A stretch of 64,000 nucleotides of DNA from Riptortus pedestris (GCA_019009955.1 CM032233.1:125073501-125137500); one strand, 5' to 3'. Shown: positions 10,731-21,055, numbered from the stretch's first letter. A program made the numbers and translations. The notes: generated from the letters alone by a model not told the origin.

Positions 10731-12739
10731 GAGTGTGAGGGAGGTAGGAGGAAGAGGGAGGGAGGGAGGGTTGGAGGAGGGAGAGGGCGGGGAGAGCGAG
10801 AGAGAGAGAGGGAAGGAGAGGGGGGAGGGAGAGGGGGAGGTGAGAGGGGGAGGGGGGTTAGGAAGAGGGCGGGGGGCGGAAGAGGGAGGGGGTGCGGAAG
10901 AGGGGATGGGGGGGGGGCGGGCGGAAGAGGGAGGGGGCGGAAGAGGGAGGGGGGAAGGAAGAAGGAGGGGGAGGAAAGAGGGAGGGGGGCGGAAGAGGGA
11001 GGGGGGCGGAAGAGGGAGGGGGGAGGAAAGAAGGAGGGTGGGAGGGAAGAGGGAGGGGGGAGGAAGAGGGGGGGGATGGAAGAGGAGGGGGCGGAAGAAG
11101 GGAGGGGGAGGAAGAAGGAGGGGGGGAGGAAGAGGGAGGGAGGGAGGGGGAGGGGGGAGAGAGGCGGGGAGAGCGAGAGAGAGAGGGAGGTAGGAGGAAG
11201 AGGGAGTGGGGGGAGGGGGGGAGAGAGGGCCGGGGAGAGCGAGGAGAGGAGAGAAGAGGGAGGTAGGAGGAAGAGGGAGGGGGGAGAGAGGGCGGGGAAA
11301 GCGAGAGAGAGAGGGAAGGAGAGGGGGGAGGGAGAGGGGGAGAGAGGGGAGAGGGGACAGTGAGTGAGTGAGAGAGAGAGGAGAGAGAGGGGGGGGGAGA
11401 GAGAGGAGAGAGAGGGGGAGAGTGAGAGAGAGAGAGAGAGAGAGCGGGGGGGAGAGTGAGCGAGTGAGAGAGAGAAAGAGAAGAGAGAAGAGAGAGAGAG
11501 AGAGAGAGGGGAGAGTGGAGGGAGTGAGAGAGAGAGAGGAGCGGGGGGGGGGGGTCGATGGGAGGAGAGTGAGCGAGTTGGAGAGAGAGGAAAGAGGAGA
11601 GAGGAGAGAGAGAGAGAGAGAGAGGATGAGAGGAGAGAGAGAAGAGAGGGAGAGAGATGAGAGAGAGAGAGAGAGGAGAGTGAGTGAGAGAGAGAGAGAG
11701 GGGAGAGGGAGGGGGGGGAGAGGGGAGAGGGGAGAGTGAGGGAGTGAGGAGAGAGAGAGGAGAGGGAGAGAGACGAGAGAGAGAGAGAGAGGAGAGTGGA
11801 GTGAGAGAGAGAGAGAGGGGAGAGGGGGGTGGGAGAGGGGGGGGAGAGGGGAGAGGGGAGAGGGAGAGAGTGAGTGAGAGAGAGAGAGAGAGAGAGAGAG
11901 GGGGAGAGAGAGAGGGGGGAAGGGGTAGGGAAGGAGGAGAGAGAGGGTGAGAGAGGGGAGAGTGAGTGAGTGAGAGAGAGTGAGGAGAGAGGGGGTAGAG
12001 AGAGAATGAGTGAGAGAGAGAGAGAGAGGAGAGGAGTGAGGAGAGAGGATGAGGGGGGGAAGAGAGAGAGTGGGGGGAGAGAGGGGAGAGTGAGTGAGTG
12101 AGAGAGAGTGAGGAGAGAGGGGGGAGAGTGAGTGAGTGAGAGACGAGAGAGAGTGAGAGAGAGAGAGTAGAGAGAGAGATGAGAGAGAGAGAGAGGATGA
12201 GACCGAGAGGAGAGAGAGAGATGGATGGTAGAGAGAGAGGAGAGAGAGAGAGGAGAGAGAGAGGAAGAGGACGAGAGAGAGGGAGAGGGATGAGAAGAGA
12301 GGGGGGAGGGAGAGAGAGGAGAGGGAGAGAGAGAGGGTGAGGAGGGAGAGAGAGAGTGAGGGGGGGGAGGGGAAGAGAGGGAGGGGAGACGAGAGAGAGA
12401 GAGAGTGAGATGAAGAAGAGAGCACGAGAGAGAGAGAGAAGAGAGGGAGAGGGAGAGAGAGAGAGGGGGGAGGGTCGAGAGAGAGAGGGGGGAGCGTGAG
12501 TGAGTGAGAGAGAAGAGAGAGAGAGAGAAGAGAGAGGAGAGAGAGGAGAAGAGACGAGAGAGAGGAGAGAGAGAGAGAGACCCCAGAAGAGAGAGAGATG
12601 ACGAGAGAGAGATGAGAGAGAGGAGCATCGAGAGACTGAGTGAGAAGAGAGAGAGAGGAGAGAGGGGAGAGGGATGAGAGAGAGGGGGGGCAGAAGGAGG
12701 GAGAGAGAGAGAGAGGGGGGGGAGGGAGAGAGAGGGAGG

Positions 12740-12786
<47 letters not shown>
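10658..12786. repeat. 2.1-kb purine tract, (GA)n and G-rich minisatellite
   Basis: The plus strand is almost entirely purine for over 2.1 kb. The left part (10860-11130) is a minisatellite built on GCGGAAGAGGGAGGG-like units. The right part is degenerate (GA)n with GAGTGAGTGAG phases. Long open frames on both strands here encode only Arg/Glu/Gly or Ser/Leu/Pro runs and are artefacts of the composition. Confidence 0.95.
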
Positions 12787-12789
<3 letters not shown>

Positions 12790-13171
12790 TTAAGGGGGAG
12801 TGGATGTGTACTAGATAAGGTGGAGGGGAGTGAGATAGTGATAGTGGGGTGGGGAGCAAGGGAGATGGAGACTTCCCCATCCTCCCCGACCAGACGTGAC
12901 CAGCAAGAATTTAATTTTTCAACCTTTTATTCATTTTTTACTTTCCTCTCTTTTTTCCATTTTGACCAGGATCCCGCATAAATGTACACAACCCATTATG
13001 GGAGTATTCATTGGCACAGGGCTTCCTATCCTCTCCTACAAACGATTACTGTTTTATATTATTGCTACTATACCTTCCACATTCTTGTTAAATTTTTAAT
13101 AGGTATCTACAATGTAATGAACGTACGAATATAGGTAGCAACTACATTATCCAAAACAACATGAATTAGAT
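12787..13171. other. Unassigned sequence
   Basis: Mixed sequence between the purine tract and the jockey relic. No gene recognised. Confidence 0.4.
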
Positions 13172-13860
13172 ATTACGTGTATCCATATACACATGTGGCA
13201 TCCCTACATCACCAACAACTCTCCTAGCAAACTATGCAGATGACACAACAATCCTTTCAACTGCTCCCAATCCTACTTCTGCTTCGAAGAATCTCCAATT
13301 CCACTTAACCGAGATCGAAAAATGGTGCAATCCTTGGCGCATAAAGATAAGCGAAAGTAAATCTCACCACATCACGTTTTTCCTCCTGCTCATTTCAACA
13401 ATATCCTTTACCAATAGCCGATTGTGTACGCTACGTTGGAATATATTTGGACATTAGACTTACTTGGAAATCCCACACAATAAAGACAGGAACGTAACAG
13501 ACTATTTGGACCACTTTATGGACTGCTAGAATATCTCACTTGTCTACCGAAAGCAAACGAACAGTATACGAGTTACTAACTTAAATTGCGTATGGGCATA
13601 CGTAATAGAAGTGTGGGGTACAGCAAAATCCAAAGTCCTACGAGCCATAGTAGATGCTCTATATTATATTACAAACCACACCCTCCATAAAGATCTTAAT
13701 ATCCCATTTGTAAAGGACCGAATTCCTTTAAGTTGCAGAAAATTCCACAGCAGGCTATCCAATCATCCTAATCCAGAAGTCCTAGTCCTTTCCAGTACCA
13801 CTCATCCATATTCCCCTCCACGGTGCCTCAAGAGACAATGGCCCAGAGATCTCCTATAGA
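13172..13860 (+). pseudogene. Jockey-clade non-LTR retrotransposon relic, RT catalytic loop to carboxy terminus
   Basis: The frame from about 13185 reads IPTSPTTLLANYADDTTILS, containing the reverse transcriptase catalytic YADD at 13233-13244. IEKWCNPWRIKISESKS (palm/thumb) follows. After a frame change the order continues with YVGIYLDIRLTWKSH and then GTAKSKVLRAIVDALYYITN and TLHKDLNIPFVKDRIP. It ends in SRLSNHPNPEV and the terminal LKRQWPRDLL at 13831-13857, a typical jockey-clade ending in arthropods. Stops and at least two frameshifts break the frame. The endonuclease and the first part of the reverse transcriptase are missing. About 120 bp of probable 3' untranslated sequence follow, but no poly(A) or target duplication was found. 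Confidence 0.85.
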
Positions 13861-14171
13861 AGTGTAAAGTGAAGTGATAGCAGTGTTCACACCAAAGTAA
13901 CAACCTCAATATTTGGTTTCATTTAGGAAATCGTCTGCTAAATGCACTGCCTACCATCCGGGCTGATGAGCCTCTTCCAGATACACCGTTTATCATTTAA
14001 ATTTTCTAGAACTCCACTAAATTCTCTTTATCTTTCGATTGTGTATTTTTATATTTAAATGCTCATGTTATACAAGAGGCAGCAAAACGAACTCTTCTAT
14101 TACAGGGATACATTTTCAAAACTCGACCTATTTTAATGTCTTCCTATTAGATAGGTATAGATACACACAAT

Positions 14172-14296
14172 TTAAAACTGATCTCATTTTCGTCATCTAC
14201 TAGGTAGGATCGATGGACGTTTGAAGAATATTTTCGAAAATCGCGTCATGTGTACGACCTCAATGGCTTATTTCCCTTAGGGGAAATTTGCTAAAA
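14172..14296 (+). mobile_element. TA-core element 3' block only
   Basis: Starts TTTAAAACTGATCTCATTTTCG and ends in a slightly altered palindrome and TTTGCTAAAA at 14296. It abuts the non-LTR relic that follows on the opposite strand. Confidence 0.8.
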
Positions 14297-15120
14297 CACT
14301 AGTAGAGGACAAGGCCTTTTTATAGATCCTGATCTGGTTTTAATAGTTTTAAGTTTATTATTCCGGGTTTCGTTTCACATTTGTTGCCAGTTGTTATCAA
14401 TATCTTCTTTGAGTGTTTGATAGAGCTCTGTAGATGTAATTGTTGTTGGGGTGCTGGGCTTTTCTGGCTGTAACATCTGTTTTTTCATTTCCATCTATTC
14501 CTAAGTGGCTTAGAATCCACATGAAGTTGATGACCGTTTTAAACTCTCGGAGCAGTTGTATATATTTATGCATTTTCTTCGTAGAAGGTGCAGAGGGAAG
14601 ACCTAGCAATTTTCGAGCCATCAGTGTATACGATCTTCGGGTGCTGGTATTTTTCTATTGTATTAATGAAAGTTTCCTTTATTTTCCCAGTAGTTGGTCT
14701 CTTGGGATGATTTGTTTAAGAGTTTGGTGTATCTATAGATTTAATTTATTTTATTTTATTAAAAATATTACAGTCTGCATTTAAATGCATTTGGTAATGT
14801 GATATATACAATACAATAGTCCTCCATCACTCTCGACAGAAGCTACGCCCCTTCAGCACAATGAGAGGAGCAACCTCTCCCTGCCTGGCAAGGAAGTCAA
14901 GAGCTAAGGAGGAATGGCACTTGATAAGGTGTATCTAAAGATAGATCTTGAATTGTCCAAGGCGGAATTGAGAGTGTTTCTGTTAAATAATGTAGCCTAA
15001 TTCCAATAGATTTTGGTATTATGGGTTTTTGGTCGGTCATACAGCCGTGAGTAGAGAGTGTGGAATATTCTCTGAAATGTCGGGTGACCCTTTCGGGCAA
15101 CTAGTTTTGGTTGCTTAAGT
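14297..15120 (-). pseudogene. I-clade-like non-LTR relic: pre-RNase H and RNase H region, split by a SINE
   Basis: Reading right to left on the minus strand: TRHFREYSTLSTHG, then the SIPPWT motif that precedes RNase H in I/R1-group elements. A 187-bp SINE insertion (14741-14927) interrupts here. The frame then resumes toward IVYTDGSKIA (RNase H catalytic DGS motif), and after a frameshift INFMWILSHLGIDGNEKTD (the H..I.GNE..D motif), followed by NKLKTIKTR. The 14297-14330 end matches the ends of the foldback element at 41850-42703, suggesting that element was built from this non-LTR family's 3' region. Several frameshifts; reverse transcriptase absent. Confidence 0.75.
14741..14927 (-). mobile_element. 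SINE-like insertion with 15-bp target duplication
   Basis: The minus strand reads from TTATCAAGTGCCATTCC to an AT-rich TTAATAAAATAAAATAAA tail. It is bounded by GGTGTATCTATAGAT (14726-14740) and GGTGTATCTAAAGAT (14928-14942), a 15-bp duplication with one mismatch, in the middle of the RNase H relic. No clear tRNA or 5S head is visible, so it may instead be a short truncated LINE end. Confidence 0.75.
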
Positions 15121-15124
15121 ACTT

Positions 15125-15516
15125 GACCTTGCGTCTTTTCAACTTAGTTAAAGAGGCTTATGTACCAAGGATGAAAGGTCTTGTTTCTCTTTGGGAGAAA
15201 TGTATTGAGCTAACTGAAGTTTTGTCGAATAAAAATAATATGGTTAACGTTTTTTTTGTCTTTATTTTTTCTCAGAGCCTAGGAACTGACGTTTTATACT
15301 TTCCAAATATAATGGTATGGATGAAAAAATAGGATACTTCAGTTAAGATAATAGTGGAAGAGCAAGAGATGAGAGAGAGTGACTGGAAACGTGGGTTTTA
15401 TTTAATGCAAATGATCCCCTTGCCTTATCCTCGGGAATTGGAGGAACCTAAACTAGAAGGATGATGTGTATCCATGCTATAACAACTCCAACCCCAACCC
15501 CAACCCCCACCCCTAA

Positions 15517-15520
<4 letters not shown>
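15125..15520. other. Unassigned sequence
   Basis: Possibly more of the non-LTR relic upstream of 15120, but too decayed to read. No gene recognised. Confidence 0.35.

Positions 15521-15562
<42 letters not shown>
15521..15562. repeat. (CT)n microsatellite
   Basis: About 20 CT units preceded by a short ACCCCA-type run at 15486-15512. Confidence 0.95.
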
Positions 15563-15564
<2 letters not shown>

Positions 15565-16190
15565 GCTTTTCCACTCTGTTGTTTGTCATCCCATTAGGCC
15601 TTTATATTCAGGCCTGCTCACATCTCGTCATAATGCTAAAACAATACAGTAGCTCCCCTTAAACGGTTGATTTAGCGACTCCTCCATTCCAAATATGATT
15701 TCGCCCTACTGCCTAAATGAAAGGAGCCCTGCGACCTCCATACCCCCTACCCTCAACCACAACTCCACCCCGCATAACTCTCTCAAAACTTTTCTTAAAA
15801 AGGGGTTCACCTTTGACTAACCACTCCTCCCCTACCCAATGCGGTCGTCGGCGCCGACCCCAAGCAGTGCTTTGACCCCCCCGGCGCTTTGTACAGCACC
15901 TGTACAAGGTGGGTAGGGGGGAGGGGGTCAAGTACCCTCCCAGTAAGTCCTCTGGAAGCTGTACTAGCGATCAGGTAAGTGTGGTTGCTTTTCTAACCTT
16001 TATTCTAGTATTTTTCTAGAAAAATCTGCAAGTGTGGGTCGAATACGACCCGGGGTAGCTTATGTGTCATGAATATTCTAAACTGTTTTCTTCTGTCTGG
16101 TCTAATTATTTAGTTTTCTTCTGCAGTAAAGATGTGCTTCATTGTCTTCAAGATTGTCTTCAAATGTCATTTGACCCTACCTGTATGTGT

Positions 16191-16194
<4 letters not shown>
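15563..16194. other. GC-richer unassigned patch
   Basis: 15700-15985 is clearly GC-richer than its surroundings and has no repeat-family match. It contains a consensus-like splice donor phrase CAGGTAAGTG at about 15973 and an inverted GGGTCG/CGACCC pair at 16037-16052. No coding pattern is convincing. Confidence 0.35.
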
Positions 16195-16246
<52 letters not shown>

Positions 16247-16433
16247 TAAAAAATGGAAATTAAACAAATCCAAATATCTTTGCTAATATTCGGTTAACAA
16301 ACTTCATCTTAACTAATCAAATTATTTACATGAAAACATTTCATTATATCAAGTTTCTTAAGCATCACATAAAAATTGCGACCGCTAGAGCGGTAACAAC
16401 ACACACACCCATAAAAATAAATTAAATATATAT

Positions 16434-16471
<38 letters not shown>

Positions 16472-16605
16472 TTTTGAACGGACCTCATTTTCGTCATCTA
16501 CTAGGTAGGATCGATGGACATTTGAAGAAAAATGTCGAAAATTCCGTCATGAGTACAACCTCAATAGCTGATTTCCCTGTTAAATCTGCTGTTAATCTGC
16601 TAAAA
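16195..16605 (+). mobile_element. TA-core element, partial, with two TA arrays
   Basis: A (TA)n array (16195-16246) is followed by a degraded interior, GCGACCGCTAGAGCGGTAAC, a second TA array (16438-16468) and a full 3' block ending CTGCTAAAA at 16605. The terminal palindrome is lost and the CTGCT word repeated. The left end is absent. Confidence 0.75.
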
Positions 16606-16712
16606 TTATTTTAACATAGAATGGCATAGAATATATGATTGAGGTATTTAATTTCTGTTTTTTTGTTTACTGCTTTTTTCTCTATTTTTTTTATTATGAG
16701 AATATTTTCTTT

Positions 16713-16747
<35 letters not shown>

Positions 16748-16748
<1 letters not shown>

Positions 16749-17545
16749 TAGCTCAGATACCCGGCTTCGCCCGGGAATTTATTTGAGGCTGAATGGTGAT
16801 GGTATTTTTTGGCAATGCTTTACTTTGCAAAATATTTTGACTATTCCCCGTCCCAGTGTTTAGGGTTAATACCCGTTGTTGGCATTTGTTAATAAAAAAT
16901 TAATTTTTTATGTAAGTCTCCACTGTCTCCATTTTGTCTTTTACAATATTTTTATATAACAAAAGTTTCTGTAAATAACAATTTAAACAACTTTTGTCAT
17001 AAGCATATTTGCCGAAACCCCAATAGGAAACGAAATATCACTAGTTTTAATTTCCGGCCTTGCTTATAACCCCAAGAGCTGCACGTCCCTAGAATTGTTA
17101 GTATGGCTGATTATAAGGCAGACGTTAGTGCTAACTCAAATACCGAGTTTGGTTTAGTTCGGTTCAGTCTTTTGTGCCAAATAGTTTTGTGGACTCCCGC
17201 TATAATTTTTAGCGTATAATGCATTTACACTTCGGTATATGACGAAAGAGTATATGACAAAAGTTACTCTAAATAATAAAATAAACAACTTTTGTTATGT
17301 TCATATTAGCCAAAAAACGAATAGGAAAAGAAATATCGCTATTTTTAATTTCCTGCTTCCTTTATAACCCCCACTCCTGCCCGTCCCTAGAAATGTTGGT
17401 ATGGCTTGTTATAATGAAAGCGTTAGTACTAATACATATATTGAGTTTTATTTATTTCGGTTAAGTCTTTTGTCCTAATTGTTCACTTCCGCTATAGGTT
17501 TTAGCGTCTATCTCGTTTATACTTCGGTATACGAAAAAAATGTAT
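16748..17545 (-). mobile_element. Canonical Helitron, 5'-truncated, in a (TA)n array
   Basis: The 3' end (minus strand) has the CCCGG...CCGGG hairpin and CTAG at 16751-16748, inside a TA array (16715-16747). Internal ~300-bp units are recognisable. The GTTTGTTTG 5' region is missing; the relic ends near a second TA/GATA array at 17542-17587. Confidence 0.75.
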
Positions 17546-17550
17546 ATATA

Positions 17551-17581
<31 letters not shown>

Positions 17582-17599
17582 ATATATTAGATTTCTTTC

Positions 17600-17850
17600 T
17601 GAGTTTAGATTACTTAAATATCGCGTGGTCAGTACTTGATCGGGTAACGGCAGAGTAGACTACCATTGACTACCAGAGCGCCCGTCAGTCTACTGGAGAC
17701 AACTCATATCAGGTCCTGATTGGTTAACGGGGGTTGTACCTAGATTTAATCACCCTCTACGTAAAACACAGATCGTGAATCCTTCGAGACCAGCTCGGGG
17801 CGGTTAAAGATCTTAAAGGTCTATAAACCAACGTAAAAAAAAGAGAGTAT
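17600..17850 (+). mobile_element. 5S rRNA-derived SINE candidate
   Basis: The segment near 17617-17650 reads GTGGTCAGTACTTG-ATCGGGTAAC, closely matching the conserved 3' third of eukaryotic 5S rRNA (GGTCAGTACTTGGATGGGTGACC), including internal control region box C. The sequence upstream shows only a weak box A match. About 170 bp of body follow, ending in an A-run at 17836. A complete 5S gene is excluded because the 5' half is not present. Confidence 0.45.
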
Positions 17851-18279
17851 ATAGTCACAAGTTCTCGCTCCTCCCCATTAAAATCTATTCCTTTTTGCAT
17901 AAAATTACTAAGAAATCAGTTTTAAATAAATTAATTTTAAAATCATTTTTAGTTATGTCGATGTTCTTTGAAGTAAACATTCAAGTGTTCAAGAATACTT
18001 TTACGTTATTACGTTTTAAATACTTTTTTTCTAATTTCAGAATCAATTTCTTTTCCTGTAGACTTGTTTCAAAGATAATTTTGTTGGCTAACATTTTATG
18101 TCGCATCATTTTTCGATGAAATGTGCCGTTTCTAAAATAAAGATTTGTGCATTTTACGGCTGCAAGGTATGTGTCAAATCGAAAAATTCACCAATTTAAA
18201 CTCATTTTAGAATTTGTTTTCTAGGAGAATCGGTCAAAAAAGTATGGCATTCCATTGAGAATTCAAAAGTTATGGTCGT
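17851..18279. other. Unassigned AT-rich sequence
   Basis: A 74-codon open frame at 17895-18117 is rich in Phe/Ile/Leu/Lys and looks like chance in AT-rich DNA. Nothing recognised. Confidence 0.35.
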
Positions 18280-18497
18280 GGAGAAGTATTAGAAAAGGTT
18301 ATGAGATTGTATATGGATTGAATAGATTCTTCAGGGGTCACAATTATAACACACCATGTCTCAGACTTACATTATTATAATGAGCTTCTTTTTTATCTCG
18401 TGGTTAAGATCGATTGAATTCAAGAAATTTTCCGAATACCACAGGTAGTAGAGTGTCACGAGCACCACCCCATTAGCTAATTTAAATTAAGGGAAAT
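18280..18497 (+). repeat. Shared repeat plus degraded TA-core 3' end
   Basis: 18280-18370 matches 53130-53225 in the same orientation (GGAGAAGTA, GATTCTTCAGGGGTCACAAT), a family distinct from the TA-core element. The following bases to about 18496 resemble a heavily diverged TA-core 3' end (AAGGGAAATCAGCTAAAA). Confidence 0.6.
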
Positions 18498-19028
18498 CAG
18501 CTAAAAATAGTGATAAAACTGGCTTTAATTAAATTTTCTGCGGGCCCTTTGTTTAAAGAGGGAAGAATATTCAAGAGGGGGGGGGCTAGTAAGTCGGAGA
18601 ATGAAAACATGTGCTACTTTTGTGAGGAGAGGGAGGACAGATGCCAGGGGAATAGTCCAAAAACACGTGTTGAGCATGGTAATGGAATTTGCGGTATGTT
18701 CTCTTCATTGATGTCTCTATGGAAAATTATGCAAAGCAGTGGCTTTATGAGGCCAGCCCATGTCCCGCATGGATACGGGACACAGTCAACCTAGTTCCAC
18801 ATTCAGTTCTGCTTTTGACAACCATCTCATGATAGAAAACATAGATTTATCCCCTTATTAAAGCCCTCCTACAAACCATTAACTACACAACACGAATATG
18901 CCCAAGTTTAATATTAAATTAAAATATATCAAGTCAGAAGGAGGCTTTCACCCGCCAGAGGAATATTATAAAAACGTCGATGAAGTAGGAGCTACAACAT
19001 TAGCGAATTTTTTTCTCGAATATGTCTA
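18498..19028. other. Unassigned sequence
   Basis: A 94-codon open frame (18510-18791) has no recognisable domain. A G-run at 18577-18584 is simple sequence. Confidence 0.35.
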
Positions 19029-19300
19029 GAATTGAGGCGCTCAGTATTATAGTGGCCCAACCCTCAAACTTTGCTTATTAGACTTACCATAGCATCTGTT
19101 GCTGAATAATGTTCTATGAAATATTAGTGGCCTAAGTAAGCTACCTTCTAAGTTTTTTCACTAGATAGCAGCAGCAGCAGTTTGTTTTTAACTAACAGTT
19201 TTGGCGGTCTTTGAAAAATATATAGTGGCCTAACCAACTTGGTTTTATACAAATCTTACTTTTTGGGGTAAGGCCACTATTATTCTGATCGCCTCAATTC
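19029..19300. mobile_element. MITE with ~35-bp terminal inverted repeats
   Basis: The ends GAATTGAGGCG and CGCCTCAATTC are inverted, and the similarity continues inward through TCAGTATTATAGTGGCC. The motif AGTGGCC with a following YAA recurs four times: twice at the ends and twice inside (19119, 19222). It also has a CAG run near 19169. About 272 bp long, with no coding capacity. Target duplication is unclear. Confidence 0.8.
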
Positions 19301-19312
19301 AGGGAATATACT

Positions 19313-19495
19313 TCAGTCGCAGGGGCTGCGTTAACTAAGCAGATTTCCCAAGTGCGCCACGTATTTGCATTTATCTCAAAATGTAATAGTTCAATGAGAG
19401 CAATATTTGGTATTTAGGATTCAAATAAACTGCTTCATAACATAACACACAAAATGCAAAAAACAAACAAACATCCACTACCCTTCCACTCGCTG
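19313..19495 (+). mobile_element. TA-core element, type C left end fragment
   Basis: GTCGCAGGGGCTGCGTTAAC, then AGCAGATTTCCC, GTGCGCCACGTATTTGC and the AATATTTGGTATTTAGG segment. Truncated, and abutting the next copy. Confidence 0.75.
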
Positions 19496-19503
19496 GTTTT
19501 TAC

Positions 19504-19940
19504 AAAAGTCCGTCACGCAGGGGCAGCGTAAACTAAGCAGATTTCCCACGTGAAGTTTTACAATAGAGAAATTTCACGAGAGCCAAGCCAGGGAAGGAAA
19601 CGGCCGAACTAGCTTTTGGCGGGAAAGTAACTCGTCCGTTAGGCGCCCCGATTTAATAAAAATGCAAATATCTCGATTAATATTCAAGATAGAGAAAAAA
19701 TGTATATGACAATATTTATATTAAATTTAATTTGCAATAAGATTGGTTCTGTACAATATTTCGATCCGACGTATAGTAACGGAGATATTTCGAATTTTCG
19801 AAAATCCTCCCGTCTAAACCCCCCTCCCAATGGTCCGATTTCAGCCGTTAACGAACATGATCTTTCTTTTTACATAAAACGACTAAATATCGAGTTTGGT
19901 AACGATTAAACAAAAATTGCGACCACTAGAGCGGTAACAG

Positions 19941-20000
<60 letters not shown>

Positions 20001-20126
20001 TTTTGAACGGACCTCATTTTCGTCATCTACTAGGTAGGATCGATGGACATTTGAAGAAACATTTCGAAAATTCCGTCATTAGTACAACCTCAATAGCTGA
20101 TTTCCCTTAAGGGAAATCTGCTAAAA
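19504..20126 (+). mobile_element. TA-core element, type A, complete
   Basis: A textbook copy: AAAAGTCCGTCACGCAG at 19504, the hairpin, AGCAGATTTCCC, GGCCGAACTAGC, the interior, a TA core of about 26 units (19945-19997), the 3' block, a perfect terminal palindrome at 20099-20116 and CTGCTAAAA at 20126. Confidence 0.95.
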
Positions 20127-20128
20127 AA

Positions 20129-20215
20129 AAATAGAGAATATGTGGTGATATAAGATCACAAGTGTGTTTTTGCAGCACTTGGAAAATTTGCTTAATTTAA
20201 CCAGAACCTGTGTCT
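20129..20215 (-). mobile_element. TA-core element, type D left end fragment
   Basis: Degraded type D end (AGAGAATATGTGGTGATATA, GGAAAATTTGCTTAA) sandwiched between two complete copies. Confidence 0.5.
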
Positions 20216-20221
20216 AGTACA

Positions 20222-20828
20222 TTTTAGCAGATGTCCCTTAATGAAAATCAGCTATTGAGGTCGTACTCGCGATTTTCGAAATTTTTCTTCAAATGTCCAT
20301 CGGTCCTACCTAGAAGATGACGAAAATGAGGTCCGTTTAAAACTCTATATATATTTGTCTGTTACCGCTCTAGCGGTCGCAATTATTGTTTAATCGTTAC
20401 CAAACTCGATATTTAGTCGTTTTATGTAAAAAGAAAGATCAAGTTTGTTAACGGGTGAAATCAGACCAGGGGGAGGGGGTGGGGGGGGGTTACAGGGAGG
20501 ATTTTCGAAAATCTAAGTATTTCCGTTACTTTGTCGGATCGAAATATGGTATAGAACCAAACGTATTGCAAATTAAATTTACTATTTATATTGTTATATA
20601 AATTTATTCTCTATATTGAATATTAACCGAGATATTTGCATTTATATTATGTGCGTGCACGTGATGTATGAAAATGAGATCGTCTAACTTCAGGCCTAGT
20701 CGTGGGTTTTCGGCAAAAGCTAGTTCGGCCGTTTCCGTAACTGTTTGGCTCTCGTGGAATTTCTCAATTGTAAAACTTCATGTGGACAATCTGCTTAGTT
20801 TACGCAGCCCCCTGCGTGATATACTTTT
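20222..20828 (-). mobile_element. TA-core element, type A, complete
   Basis: TTTTAGCAGATGTCCC at 20222 to TATACTTTT at 20828. The TA core is only about 5 units. It lies tail to tail with the 19504-20126 copy, making a large imperfect inverted repeat. Confidence 0.9.
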
Positions 20829-20939
20829 AATAGTCATTTATAGACTCCCTGACGCCATTTTTAAAGAAATATAATTTTTCTGATAGCCAGCGAAATGTTC
20901 CCTACAAAGGGTTAAACTAACATTTATTTTATCGATTTC

Positions 20940-21055
20940 AGAAATCCCAATAAGGAGTGCTCGGTGGTGATTCGAAGAAATATTTAGGAAGTGGCGTTAT
21001 GATTAAAACCTCGATTTCTGATTCCCTTTAAGGAAAGGCCGCTGTTAAAAAGCGG
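20940..21055 (+). mobile_element. Diverged TA-core 3' block
   Basis: Order conserved (GGTGATTCGAAGAAATATTT, GCGTTATGA, ACCTCGATTTCTGATTCCC) but many changes; ends GCTGTTAAAA. Confidence 0.5.

Noticed and set aside
10640..12880. Very long open frames (746 and 590 codons) on the minus strand and several on the plus strand
   Set aside because: They are translations of a purine/pyrimidine tract (Ser/Leu/Pro or Arg/Glu/Gly only); stop codons cannot easily occur in GA/CT repeats.
14397..14621. Independent cellular RNase H gene
   Set aside because: Motifs and neighbours (PPW region upstream, NKLK tail downstream) are those of a non-LTR retrotransposon, and the frame is broken.
15713..15931. 72-codon minus-strand Arg/Gly-rich frame
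   Set aside because: GC-rich composition, no domain, no repeat or splice support.
17600..17850. Functional 5S rRNA gene
   Set aside because: Only the last third of 5S matches and there are no 5' half, terminator or tandem copies.
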